NCBI GenBank assembly: GCA_963575745.1
Contig: CAUYUJ010007447.1
Span: forward strand, 453,848 to 517,847
Length of the DNA: 64,000 bases
DNA from: Prorocentrum cordatum
Taxonomy: Eukaryota > Sar > Dinophyceae > Prorocentrales > Prorocentraceae
Reading direction: 5' to 3'
Made by a program: the position numbers and the translations under genes. This document shows, piece after piece, positions 51,209 to 60,839 of the stretch (position 1 is its first letter; every line of letters begins with the position of its first letter). Below the pieces are notes generated by a model. The model saw only the letters and a list, made by a program, of their open reading frames with translations. It did no database searches and was not told where the DNA came from.

Positions 51209-51860
51209 TATGGTATGGCGGGGGCCTGAAGCCAGTCAGCGAGTTCAGGCTTCCTCGCTGTCGGAGGCCTAGAAATAGTCCTCGGCGTCAGACTCGGCCA
51301 CTTCCTGGGCCGCACGCCTGCGGAGGTCTTGGACCGAGGGCAGCTCCTCTCTGTCCATGCCCAAAGCACGCAGCACGCTGGAACGGGCCAGAGCGGTCCA
51401 CGGGAACCCCGAGCGCCCAAGAGGCCCCGCCAGGGCCGATGTCGCCCTGGTCCAGCGTGCTGGGTGTAACCTGCTCCCTGAGCCGAGTCTAATCTCCTCT
51501 GGGACGCCGACAGGCGTCTCGAGGCGAACGTCTTTCAGCCCAGCCTTCTGCGATGGCCATCGGCCTCCCCGAATTCGACTGAGCTGACTCTGGAGCCCCG
51601 AACCTCCGTGCTCCCTCAAGCGCGGCAATAGCAGGGCTTTGGTCGGGAGCTCCTCAGAGAAGAAAGCCCCACAGGCACAGCAGAAACTCAACGCACGGTT
51701 ATCGTCGTGCCCACTCCGCGCTACGGCCTTCGCATACAGGAGGGGGTGCCTATCGAAATTGTAGCCGATCCGATTGTAGTCCTCCCAGCCATCCGCTGGG
51801 GCCAGCAGCTCGGTCTGGAGCAAAATGGGTCCCTCGGCGCTGCTGCCCGCGGCCCCACTG
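51209..51860 (-). pseudogene. LINE fragment G: C-terminal Cys-containing segment
   Basis: The minus-strand frame reads DGWEDYNRIGYNFDRHPLLY, then ALSFCCACGAFFSEELPTKA, and ends EVAESDAEDYF at 51269. The CCACG cluster followed by a basic segment resembles the end of LINE C-type proteins. A short 3' UTR ends CATACCATAC and abuts (TCC)n on this strand. The serine-rich part of the long frame (about 51890-52090) is just the (GGA)n array. It is a 5'-truncated LINE copy. Confidence 0.55.
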
Positions 51861-51889
51861 GATGAGGCCGCTGCAGCAGGCAAGGAAGT

Positions 51890-52091
51890 GGAGGAGGAGG
51901 AGGAGGAGGAGGAGGAGGAGGAGGAGGAGGAGGAGGAGGAGTAGGAGGAGGGGAAGGAGGAGGAGGAGGAGGAGGGGAAGGAGGAGGAGGAGGAGGAGGA
52001 GGGGAAGGAGGATGAGGAGGCAGAGGAGGAGGAGGAGGAGGAGGAGGAGGAGGAGGAGGAGGAGGAGGAGGAGGAGGAGGAGGAGGAGGAA
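51890..52091 (+). repeat. (GGA)n array at the 5' side of fragment G
   Basis: About 200 bp of GGA triplets ending in AGCAGCAGCAG near 52101. With the array at 50934-51208 it brackets fragment G. Bases 52102-52731 show no gene. Confidence 0.9.
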
Positions 52092-52875
52092 TGGGAAGCG
52101 AGCAGCAGCAGCAGCAGCAGGCGTAGGAGGGGAAACGATGGGTCGGGCGACGACGAGGAAGACATCGGATCCGGAAGTGTGGCCCGCGCTGCGGCGCGAT
52201 CGCCATTCCGATCGTCGGGGCTCTCATCGAGGAAACCCAAAAATGGTTTAGACGCGTGGATTAGCGACGGGTCCTGTTTCCGTAAAGAAACGGCGCGCTC
52301 CGTCTCCAAGTCACCGCCGTTGGCCTCATGTTTCGAGGGCGCCTTCCCGATCCAGGGATATGGAGCCGGCGCGCGTGATCCATGGATCCCTCACCCATGT
52401 TAGCGCGTGCCCTGTAACCAGGCAGTGCAAAGAGGGCCGACAAATGTCAACACTTGGATCCTCGAACCTCCGACGATGTGCTTCTTTCACACAACGTGGA
52501 CCCCCGGAGGCCTGGATCGCTTCTTCATCCCGGGTGTTCTTGAACGGTCCTGGGGCCCAGTGAGGGCCCCGTGAGGCAGAAACCTGGCCAGAACCCGCCG
52601 TCGTGCTTTCTCTCGCGACGCGAGTCGACTAGGCGTAAGAGTGACCTTTCGCCAGAGTGACCTTTGGTGAAGGCACAGATGGGTTCCCAGATGGCTGAAA
52701 ACGAAGCAGCATCAGTTGCCTGCGCGCCCAGGTGTGGTCCCCCCGCGGCCCCCCCAAAGCTGCGCACCAAAGGTCACTCTCACCCAGGGTCTGGGCCCTC
52801 GAGCCTCGAGCCCCGGGCGGCGAAGCCCTGGGAGGCAGGGCGCCTCCACCCCGAGCAGCCCGAGGCGCCGGGCAG

Positions 52876-52968
52876 CTGCTGCTGGAGAACGGGGTGGACA
52901 TCAGCGGCGACCTCGCGCCCGACACCGTCGTCTCGGAGCTGGTGATGGAGCGCGTGCGGAAGGCGGAG
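52876..52968 (+). CDS. AK8: AK8-like gene, exon C (NMP-binding region)
   Basis: 31 codons, phase 0, encoding LLLENGVDISGDLAPDTVV then SELVMERVRKAE. This is the adenylate kinase pattern LLENG...L-x-PD-x-VV-x-x-LV-x-ERV that closes the NMP-binding region. Acceptor GGGCAG|CTG. The donor is best explained as GA (GCGGAG|GACGGC), because only that join keeps frame with exon D. The frame is open upstream to 52732 (GRAPPPRAARGAGQ), so the exon may start earlier and supply part of the residues missing after exon B. Confidence 0.7.
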
Positions 52969-53005
52969 GACGGCGTCCTCTCGACGAGTTCTCTCTCCTC
53001 TCTCT

Positions 53006-53134
53006 CTTGGTATCGCTCGGACGTGTGCACTTTTTCCCGGCGGGGACTGTTGAGGAGCATCCTGGATCATCCTGCGAAAAACCACGCGCGAACATGAAAA
53101 AAGCACAGGGAATGGACGTCCGAGCGACGGGGAG
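53006..53134 (+). mobile_element. Introner-like element, copy 4 (129 bp)
   Basis: CTTGGTATCGCTCGGACGT to ACGTCCGAGCGACGGGGAG, perfect CTCT duplication (53002-53005 and 53135-53138). It lies 37 bp after exon C, so it is nested in a longer intron. Confidence 0.85.
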
Positions 53135-53811
53135 CTCTGGTTCCGGGGTCTGGCCCCCGAGAAGCACCCGAGCGGACTGGGACGGCCAGGGGCCTTGGGC
53201 CGGGGGAGTGCGGGTGCCTCTGCGTACCGGCGTCCCTGAGCTCGGTAAGCCTGGCCCCCTCGGTCGCCGCGGTGGCGGTCGGGGACAGGTCGTTGAACGG
53301 AAGGATTTCGGGGTCCTTGCTCTCCCACCTCCCGCCTCGTCCTACTTCGCGTTTCTTACTATAACCGTGGCTTGGGCTGGACAGGCGTCCCTCTCCAGGG
53401 CGCCTGGCGCGAGGGCGCGACGACCATCGGGCGTCGCCCGTCGCGGTTCGCGGTGTGCGAGGTTCGGCGACTTAGGTAACGAGCCTCCGGGGGTGTCTGC
53501 CCAGCACGGGGTGAAAGCCTGCCCACTGCTCGGGTGCTGCCAGAGTCGTCCCTGGCCTTTGGTGCCCCCAGGATTTCCAGGAAGGCCCCCACGGACTCCA
53601 GAGCACCCCTAACGAGGCCAAGACGGCCCCAGGGACTCCCAAACGAGCGAGGAACGAAAACGGGGTCGACTGCGCCGACATTCTCGCGTAAGCTGCCCGC
53701 GTAAGGTCGCGCGTGAGCGCCGTCGTTTTCAACGTGGCGTGCCGCGCTGACGGCCCGCGTGAGCCACCGCGTAAGGCCGATGTCCCATCACGCGTAAAAC
53801 TCATTTCTTTT

Positions 53812-53946
53812 CTTGGCATCGCTCGGACGTGCGCTTTTAGATCGGCGAGGCCAGTTCCAGAAACTCTGTAGCATCTAGGACCCTCTGAAGGGAGCCGAAC
53901 CGCGCGAAGCCAAATAATGCAGAGCAGACGGCCGAGCGATGGCAAG
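53812..53946 (+). mobile_element. Introner-like element, copy 5 (135 bp, divergent core)
   Basis: Same termini (CTTGGCATCGCTCGGACGT and GCCGAGCGATGGCAAG), but the interior is unlike the other copies. Flanks TTTT and TGTT, an imperfect duplication. Confidence 0.75.
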
Positions 53947-54219
53947 TGTTCGTCGCTCAAATGAGCAACGCAGAACAACGGGGTCGTCTGCGGCGACATT
54001 CGCGCGTAAGCTGCCCGCGTGAGGCCGCGCGTAAGCGCCTTCGTTACCAATGCAGCGTGCCGCGCCAGTGGCCCGCGTAAGCCACCGCGCAAGGTCGCCA
54101 AGCCACCTCGCGTAAGACCCGCCCGCTTCTTTCCGTCGCTAAAACGTAGCGCAAAGTTGGGGGCACCTTTGAGCCCTGGGACACCTGGCAGCCCCCCCGA
54201 GCTGCCGGCGCGCCGCGTG

Positions 54220-54243
54220 GGGTCGTCGTCATCACCATTATCG

Positions 54244-54309
<66 letters not shown>

Positions 54310-54315
54310 TCGTCG

Positions 54316-54347
<32 letters not shown>

Positions 54348-54350
54348 TGC
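54220..54350 (+). repeat. (GTC)n array
   Basis: About 130 bp of CGT/GTC triplets. Ser, Arg or Thr runs in its frames are artefacts. Confidence 0.9.
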
Positions 54351-54546
54351 GTGGGGACGCCCGCGGCGCCGCGGCGGCTGCCCGAGCTGCCCGCGGGGCT
54401 CGCGTCTGGGCTGCTGCTGACGCGGCGGGGGCCATGGCGGCCCCCCCGTCGCTGACGGCCAGGGCCCGCGCCGTGAGTGACCCGCTTGCTACCCCGCTGC
54501 TCAGAGGAGGAGGTGCCGAGATCACTGCCCTTCCATCGATTTCCCC

Positions 54547-54640
54547 TTGTTGAGCCTCCTGGGAGGCCCTTCGGTCACGGACGGCTCGAGTCGCTTCGAA
54601 AACCTGTCAGAACGCGCCCTGGAAGAGGTCTGGGAAGTAC
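54547..54640 (+). repeat. Dispersed repeat R5, divergent copy 4
   Basis: GAGCCTCCTGGGAGGCCCTT, TGTCAGAACGC and GAAGAGGTCTGGGAAGTA, parallel to 20190-20302. Confidence 0.5.
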
Positions 54641-54778
54641 AGTCAACAGCACAGTAAGGATGGGCAACCTTCCCAAGGGTACCCTCACATCCTTGTCTCC
54701 TCGGTCCACCCTCCGCGACTTTCGTTGGCCGCGCCCCGCTCGAAAAGCTTCGAAATGGGCGTCCAGGGTCCTCGCATC
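54640..54778 (+). repeat. Dispersed repeat R11, copy 2
   Basis: Parallel to 44600-44738. A CATCCTTGCTATACAG at 54788-54803 is a loose inverted match to ACAGTAAGGATG at its start, hinting at a TIR element. Confidence 0.6.
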
Positions 54779-55134
54779 CTCATCGGGCATCCTTGCTATA
54801 CAGTCGGCCCGGATTAGTAGGCCGACCCTGCCAGATCAAGGGTACCCTCGTGTCCCGTGCCTCGCGGCACGTGCCCTCTCACACTCCTATGGCGGCGTGG
54901 CCCTAGGAAGGGTCTCGTGTCCTTTCGCGTGTCCTGTCCAATCGTTTCCGACCGTACGGGTTGACTGTGGTGGCGTCGGTGCCGTCTGGTTTCTCCATCG
55001 GTCCAGCGCGGCGGCGAGGCACGCCGTGAGCGGCCGCCCCCTGCGGCGGGCCCCGCCTCGGGGGCAGCGCTCCTTGGGGGGGGGGGCTGGCGGAGGTCCG
55101 CGGCGCGGCCGCGGGGAGGGGGGCCAGAGGGGGG

Positions 55135-55266
55135 CTTGGTATCGCTCGGAAGTGCGCACTTTTCTCGGCGGGGATGATTAAGGAGCATCCTGGATCACCC
55201 TGCGAACAAAACCACGCGCGAAACCGAACAAAAAACACAGGGGATAGACGTCCGAGCGATGGCCAG
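55135..55266 (+). mobile_element. Introner-like element, copy 6 (132 bp)
   Basis: CTTGGTATCGCTCGGAAGT to ACGTCCGAGCGATGGCCAG, flanked by AGGGGGG on both sides (55128-55134 and 55267-55273). Interior GAGCATCCTGGATCACCCTG. Confidence 0.85.
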
Positions 55267-55624
55267 AGGGGGGCGACGCACACGTAGTATTCGTAAGTTT
55301 CGAAGAAAGTTTTACTCCGACGGTAAGGCCCCGCGTGAGAATCTGTTTTGCTTGCCCCTCGCCCTTTTCCTCTTCGACTGGCGCAGGTCCTCCTCCCCCA
55401 CATGCGTCCTCTTCCTGCTCCTCCTCATCGTCCTTATCGCCCTGGTTCCTCAAGATCGAGGCCTGGGGGGCCCAAACACGACGACAGTTACAGGATTTGG
55501 AAGACCCGCTCGGATGAGAACATGAAGTGCGGGCCCCATAGGGAGGGGGCTCCCGCCTGAGACTTCCTCGCGATGCACTCACAGACTCAGGCCTGACGAG
55601 CCCAAAAGTGACGACAGTTACTGG

Positions 55625-55728
55625 ATTTGGGTCATCATCATTACCATCGGCGTCGGTATCGTCATCGTTTCCATCATCACTATCATCACCACCGTCAGCA
55701 CCATCATCACCACCACGATCTTCATCAC

Positions 55729-55760
<32 letters not shown>

Positions 55761-55887
55761 GCATCATCATCATCCTCATCATCTTCATCATCATCATCAT
55801 CATCACCATCATCATCATCACCACCACCACCATCATCATCACCGTCATCATCATCATCACCACCACCATCATCATCATCACCATCAG

Positions 55888-55951
<64 letters not shown>

Positions 55952-55975
55952 GTTTGCATCATCACCATCATCATC
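55625..55975 (+). repeat. (ATC)n array
   Basis: About 350 bp of CAT/ATC triplets. His-, Ser- and Met-rich frames over it are not genes. Confidence 0.95.
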
Positions 55976-56321
55976 TCCACCATCTCCCCCTGCCCTTTCA
56001 CCATCTTCTCATCGTGTGGAGTTGCGCTTGTCATGCAGGCTCTTGTTCGCCCCAACAAGTGTGATGTTCGGTTCAATGGGTTTATTGGAGCTGTAGCCGA
56101 GCTGGCGATTGCCTTGCGCAGCGTCATTGGTCTCGGCATGGGTGCCTGTGCGTCGCGCCTTTCGGTCACTGCCGCCGCTCACAGCGCGTGCCCAGTGCCA
56201 TATCTGCTCAGCGTACATCCACGCGATGGGAAGCGATTCTTGTTCCGTGCTCCCCTCGTCTGCTTTCGTCTGCGCGACGACGGTTGCTGGCTCGACTCCT
56301 GCCGTTGCGGTCGTCGGTCAG

Positions 56322-56396
56322 GACAGCATGCAGGGCTGGGTGCTTGATGGCTTCCCGCGCACGAACGTGCAGACCTCCTACCTGAAGGAGCAGTCG
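56322..56396 (+). CDS. AK8: AK8-like gene, exon D (DGFPRT segment)
   Basis: 25 codons, phase 0, encoding DSMQGWVLDGFPRTNVQ then TSYLKEQS. GWVLDGFPRT-x-x-Q is the hallmark adenylate kinase segment between the NMP-binding and LID regions, and it follows directly from the ERVRKAE of exon C. Acceptor GGTCAG|GAC and a GT donor CAGTCG|GTCACG are inferred. The LID domain and the second kinase domain typical of AK8 were not found downstream, and lie either past LINE E or in exons too short to see. The expected role is phosphotransfer between AMP and ATP, probably at the flagellum. Confidence 0.75.
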
Positions 56397-56555
56397 GTCA
56401 CGGGCTCGAGAAGCTTCCCAAGCCTACTCCGAAATTACAGGGGGCTGCTCACAAGGCAGAAGGGCTTCTGAAAGGCCCCGCCGCCTTCTGAGAAGGCCTG
56501 CCCTCTTTCCCTCTCCTCCTCGGCGCGCCGTCGATCTTTGTTGGAGTTGGCAGGA

Positions 56556-56652
56556 GCAGGAGGAGGAGGAGGAGGAGGAGGAGGAGGAGGAGGAGGAGGG
56601 AGGGAGGGAGGGAGGGAGGGAGGGAGGGAGGGAGGGAGGAGGAGAAGGAGGA
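56556..56652 (+). repeat. (GGA)n/(GGGA)n array
   Basis: GGA triplets passing into GGGA tetramers and back. Confidence 0.9.
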
Positions 56653-56654
56653 TG

Positions 56655-57234
56655 AGGAGGAATACAACTAATACTAATAATAATAAGACGAATCATAAAA
56701 CGAGTACGAATAACAGTACGAATGATAAACATAATAATATTACTAATGCGACGAATAATACTATGATGACCAAACAAACTAATACTAATACTATGAAGAA
56801 GACGCAGAAGCAGACGCATGTGCAGAAACATAATAAGCATACTCATACTAGTAAGAATAACAGCATTATTAATACTACTGATGATAATAGTAATACTAAG
56901 AATAATAATACGAGTAACAACAAAATATGCATCAGAACAATAAGAATCATACAACTAGTAAGCAGAACATGCTATTAGTAAACATGGGAATACTCTTATT
57001 ACGGATATTAATAATAAGAATACGAGGAATCATACTGCGAATATTAACAGTATGAATAATCATTCTCATAATAAGGCTAAGAAAGACTAATACCAACAAT
57101 AATAACACTACTGATACTTATGCCACTAATATTAATATGAACAATAATAGTGTCAGGAACACTAATACCAATACTACGAGTACTAATAAAAATAAGAAGA
57201 CGAATTATAATACGAATACTTAAAATACTTAAAA
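56655..57234 (+). repeat. AT-rich degenerate trinucleotide tract
   Basis: 580 bp of AAT/TAC/ACT-like triplets (ACTAATACTAATAATAATAA and similar), bracketed by two (GGA)n arrays. Much lower GC than anything else in the window. Confidence 0.75.
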
Positions 57235-57308
57235 GAGGAGGAGGAGGAGGAGGAGGAGGAGGAGGAGGAGGAGGAGGAGGAGGAGGAGGAGGAGGAGGAG
57301 GAGGAGGT
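57235..57308 (+). repeat. (GGA)n array
   Basis: About 74 bp of pure GGA triplets. Bases 57309-57892 after it show no gene. Confidence 0.9.
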
Positions 57309-57892
57309 GAAGAGACGACCAGATGAGACGAGCGTCCATCCCTCGGGGGGGTGCACATGCCACTTGCCCTGCCTGTGAAAAGTCGGCAGCGCTCCGATGG
57401 GGGGACATGAAGGACGTGCTCTGGTGTTTTCCGACGTTTTCGTTGGGGCCAGGCTGTCCAGCAGTTGCGCCTCGCCGAGAGCGTTCCTGGGGACCAGCCC
57501 CAATGCGTCCGAGAGGCAGGCCTTCTCAGCAAGTGGCTGGACTTCTGGGAAAGCTCAGGTAATTCACAAGGCCGGAATCCTTCTGTCCGCGAGCGACTCG
57601 TGTGCGCCGTTCCGCGCTGGCCTCTCCCGAGGCCTCGTCGATTCTCGATCCAGGAACGGTACTGCACATCGTTGTTCGGCCCCCAGAGCCGGACAATATG
57701 CACCGTACCGCATTGGAGCAGGGCCTGTCGGACGGGGCTAGGATGAGGATAGTCCTTCCCGAAGCGTTCTGGAACGCTCCCAGAGCGTTCCCGAACGCTG
57801 TGAGACTGCCGCGGTGTCCGATACATCATCCATTCTCGATTTCATCCTCACCCAATGCGATCCTCGTCAAGGGAGGGAAAACCACCCGGACC

Positions 57893-58025
57893 AGACAATT
57901 GGCGTTGACTAAACGGCCCTGGGCGTTCCCTAAACAGCCCTGCCCTGCTGCTCGATTCCTTCTTCGGGTGCGTTCACTAACGTCTTCGCGTGCCCGGGTG
58001 GTTATCATCGGGTGGATTTTCTGCT
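57893..58025 (+). repeat. Dispersed repeat R3, copy 2
   Basis: ATTGGCGTTGACTAAACGG to GGGTGGATTTTCTGC, parallel to 58228-58374 and inverted relative to 10424-10560. Confidence 0.75.
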
Positions 58026-58030
58026 CTCTA

Positions 58031-58206
58031 CAGTCGGGGCCCTGAAGAAGGAACCGTTTTCTTTGGGGAGGGGCTCCGCGTTCCTCAAGTGTTTCGCAGC
58101 TTGCCTCAGGTTTTCCTCATGTCTTCGATACGGAATCGAAGGTTCACTTGTGGAAAAGGGGGGCCTCGCTTCTTATTTTGGGTTCCTTAGGTCAAGGCCC
58201 CGACTG
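58031..58206 (+). mobile_element. TA-flanked MITE (mariner-like), copy 2
   Basis: 176 bp, CAGTCGGGGCCCTGAAG to GCCCCGACTG, with TA on each side (58029-58030 and 58207-58208). It lies between two direct copies of R3. Confidence 0.8.
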
Positions 58207-58227
58207 TACCTGGGCGTTCCCTAAACA

Positions 58228-58374
58228 GCCCTGGGCGTTCCGTTGACTAAACGGCCCTGGGCGTTCCCTAAACAGCCCTGCCCTGCTGCTCGATTCCTTC
58301 TTCGGGTGCGTTCACTAACGGCCTCGCGTGTCGGGGTGGTTATCATCGGGGTGGATTTTCGGCCCTCTGCCTCG
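58228..58374 (+). repeat. Dispersed repeat R3, copy 3
   Basis: Parallel to 57893-58025 with extra GCGTTCCCTAAACAGCCCTG units at its left. Confidence 0.75.
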
Positions 58375-58402
58375 TCCTGGCTTTCCTCTTGCCTGCAGGG
58401 TG

Positions 58403-58491
58403 TCCTCCTCCTCCTCCTCCTCCTCCTCCTCCTCCCTCCTCCTCCCTCCTCCTCCTCCTCCTCCTCCTCCTCCTCCTCCTCCTCCTCCTCA
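58403..58491 (+). repeat. (TCC)n array
   Basis: CCT triplets separated from the next (TCC)n array by about 125 bp of unique GC-rich sequence. Confidence 0.9.
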
Positions 58492-58616
58492 CGTCCCCCG
58501 TGGTGCGGTGCACGGGCACGGTTCTTGCAGGCCGGGCCTTGCGAGGATGCCCGCCCTCGTGAGCTGCCTCGCCCCCGCCCGGCGCGCCGCCGATGCCCGC
58601 CTCGGGGCAAGAAGGT

Positions 58617-58702
58617 CCTCCCCCTCCTCCTCCTACCCATCCTCCTCCTCCCTCTCCTCCTCCTCCTCCTCCTCCTCCTCCTCCTCCTCCTCCTCCTCCT
58701 CC
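58617..58702 (+). repeat. (TCC)n array abutting the 5' end of LINE E
   Basis: CCT triplets end at the LINE E start AGCCCCCCCAAGAACAGG, the same junction as in LINE D. Confidence 0.9.
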
Positions 58703-58784
58703 AGCCCCCCCAAGAACAGGATGCGGGGCCGCTGGGGGGCCCCCAGCCCTCCCACCGCGCCAGGAGCCGCGCCGCGGCGCGGCG

Positions 58785-60839
58785 ATGGCGGCTGCCCTTC
58801 AGGCGGCGAGGATCGGCGCTGGCAGGTCCATGCGGACGCTGCCACTGCTCTTTGGGGTCTTTAACCCACTGTCGGCGCTTGGGGGCAGGGCCGAGGACAT
58901 AGCGGACGAGGTGCGCAATTTCGACGTCTTCGCCTTGGTAGGAACGCAGAGTATGGCGCCCCCTGGCTACTCGCATGGGCTCCAGCCAACTGGAGATGGA
59001 CGGTTGATTATCGAATCAGGCTGGGGCCCAGGAGTGTTTACTAACAAATCAGCTGGGTGCAGGTTGCTATGGAGCAGGAGGGTCAAGCGTACGCATCTTC
59101 GGCGTGTATATCCGACCCCTGCCCAGATTCAAGGACGAGTGCTCGCAGCTAGATGTAAAAACGGACTCATGGACATCACGGCCATAGCGATGTATTTTCC
59201 TCCTAAACCGAAGTCGGCCAAAGCTGGAGCACACTATAGAGAGACCTGCACAAAGATGACACAATGGCTGGACCAAGTTTTGCTGAGTACCCCACATTCG
59301 TCGCTGCCGCTTATTTTCACGGACCTCAACGACGGCATCGGCATCGGATCAAAAAAGGACGACGGCTACATCGGCGAAGGGGTCATCAGCGAGGCGCATG
59401 CGACGAGGGAGTTCAGAGACGGTGCTGGACAGCAGATGCGAGAACTCCTTCACAGACACCACTTCGCTGTGTTCAACGATTCGCTTGCACCGACATGGTT
59501 CGGACACTCAGGAGAACATTCGCGCTTAGATTACATTTTTGGGCCCGTAGCTTGGAAAGACGTCTTGGTCGAGTCGGCACCTCTTCGGCGCTTAGGACGG
59601 CGTCTGCAGTGCATTCCAGATCGTGAGCTACGGGACCATGTGCCAGTATTTGCTAAGATAATGTACGACAAGTTGGCTACTTGCGCGGATCAGTGTGATG
59701 ATATTCAGAGGGAAAAGTGGAACAGAGATACCCTAGTTTTTGCCCTTCGGCATGGTGACCGCAAACATGACTACTTGACGAAGCTGAATCACTATTTGCA
59801 GCAGAATATGGAAGAATGGGTGCAACTTGGGCTGCGATCCACTCCAGACGCCATTTTTTCTTTTTTAGAGAAGGCGATGGTGGATCACGGCAAAGAGTAT
59901 TTCCTGGAGCCTCAGCACGTTGATGACAACTATCGACAGCTACGACAGGCAAGGCTGGCTATTCTTCGGCAGCGCAGAGATGTACGAGAAGCGACGTGGG
60001 CGACAGACCACACGAAAAGGCGGGTGGAGGCTCAGCTCAAAGCGATTTCCAGAGAGCGTGGAAAAATTCGACAGTGGGCTCGGCAACAGACGCGGGAAGT
60101 TATTTCACAGGAGATTCAAGAGCACTGGGAAGGCAGAAGGTTTGCACAGGCGTATCGGGCTACCGTTCGGCTTGGCAACTCGAGGACGGGGACGAAGAGA
60201 AGGGATCTACGAGCTCTTCCCCTAGCGCATCCGACGAAGACCGAGTGGATGTGTGCGCTCAAGCAGCCAGGGCGCCTAGGCGGAATGGGCGCGCAGGAGA
60301 TCACGCACTGCCCACGCGAGGTTGGAGAAGAGTTCGAGTGTGAAGAAGTACCAGATGATCTTCCTCGTATTCCTGACCCTTGGGAGCATATGCCCGAGGA
60401 TGACGAAGAGAGGATGCCAGTGTTCAACGACGATCATGCCACCGACGCGTTCCTGGAGAGCAAGCGCGACCTGAGGCGCCTCAAATGGTACTTGTGGACG
60501 ACCCCAAAGAGGAAAGCATGCCCAGCCCAATCTCCACCAGCTGAGCTCTACTGGATGATCTTACACCCTGCTCGTGACCCGTCACGGCGTGGTGTCGGCT
60601 TCGACTTGGAAGACGCGGATAACAGTTACGTCGAGGCCGCGCTGCATCTGGCTTTCTACAATCTTCGCTATCACCAGCTTGCGCCGAAGGATTGGCACAT
60701 CAGCGAGTGCTACGCCGCAAGAAAGAACGAGGAACCAGGGGCTAAAGGACGACGAGTGTTGCACATTCTGCGTGTCTTGGGCACAGGTTTTTTTTGCAAC
60801 GTGTATTGGAGCGAGACGACCGCCGCCATTTCCCCCTGA
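58785..60839 (+). CDS. LINE E endonuclease and RT N-terminal part
   Basis: ATG at 58785 opens MAAALQAARIGAG. Endonuclease motifs are VFNPLSALGG, ALVGTQS, PLIFTDLND, HSRLDYIFG and LRDHVPVFAK. Unlike in D the frame continues through REKWNRDTLVF into the linker and the N-terminal RT region (HISECYAARKNEEPG). It ends at 60839, shortly after a run of eight T (near 60788-60795), where D has no such run. A one-base gain there shifts the frame relative to the rest of RT. Confidence 0.8.
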   Translation: MAAALQAARIGAGRSMRTLPLLFGVFNPLSALGGRAEDIADEVRNFDVFALVGTQSMAPPGYSHGLQPTGDGRLIIESGWGPGVFTNKSAGCRLLWSRRVKRTHLRRVYPTPAQIQGRVLAARCKNGLMDITAIAMYFPPKPKSAKAGAHYRETCTKMTQWLDQVLLSTPHSSLPLIFTDLNDGIGIGSKKDDGYIGEGVISEAHATREFRDGAGQQMRELLHRHHFAVFNDSLAPTWFGHSGEHSRLDYIFGPVAWKDVLVESAPLRRLGRRLQCIPDRELRDHVPVFAKIMYDKLATCADQCDDIQREKWNRDTLVFALRHGDRKHDYLTKLNHYLQQNMEEWVQLGLRSTPDAIFSFLEKAMVDHGKEYFLEPQHVDDNYRQLRQARLAILRQRRDVREATWATDHTKRRVEAQLKAISRERGKIRQWARQQTREVISQEIQEHWEGRRFAQAYRATVRLGNSRTGTKRRDLRALPLAHPTKTEWMCALKQPGRLGGMGAQEITHCPREVGEEFECEEVPDDLPRIPDPWEHMPEDDEERMPVFNDDHATDAFLESKRDLRRLKWYLWTTPKRKACPAQSPPAELYWMILHPARDPSRRGVGFDLEDADNSYVEAALHLAFYNLRYHQLAPKDWHISECYAARKNEEPGAKGRRVLHILRVLGTGFFCNVYWSETTAAISP

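Larger units (their letters stand above)
28974..52875 (+). other. Intron B-C of the AK8-like gene (23.9 kb)
   Basis: Inferred from exons B and C. It contains LINE C, LINE D, LINE F, the DinoSL retrogene, LINE fragment G, introner copy 3 and many arrays. One small AK exon may be hidden here. Stretches 49746-50933 and 52092-52731 hold nothing I recognise. Confidence 0.5.
52969..56321 (+). other. Intron C-D of the AK8-like gene (3.35 kb)
   Basis: Inferred from exons C and D. It holds introner copies 4-6, (GTC)n, repeats R5 and R11 and a long (ATC)n array. Bases 53135-53811 show no gene. Confidence 0.6.

Noticed and set aside
51890-52309. Serine-rich N-terminal part of the frame ending at 51269 as a real protein start
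   Set aside because: It is translation of (GGA)n; only the segment after about 51860 on the minus strand looks like protein.
53135-53240. Continuation of AK8-like exon C across introner 4
   Set aside because: The sequence after the introner reads WFRGLAPEK and does not match adenylate kinase, whereas exon D continues the fold exactly.
55618-56169. Met-rich and His-rich frames over the (ATC)n array
   Set aside because: Products of a simple triplet repeat.
57320-57400. Minus-strand GKWHVHPPEGW as an adenylate kinase LID
   Set aside because: Wrong strand relative to the AK8-like exons and no surrounding LID sequence.
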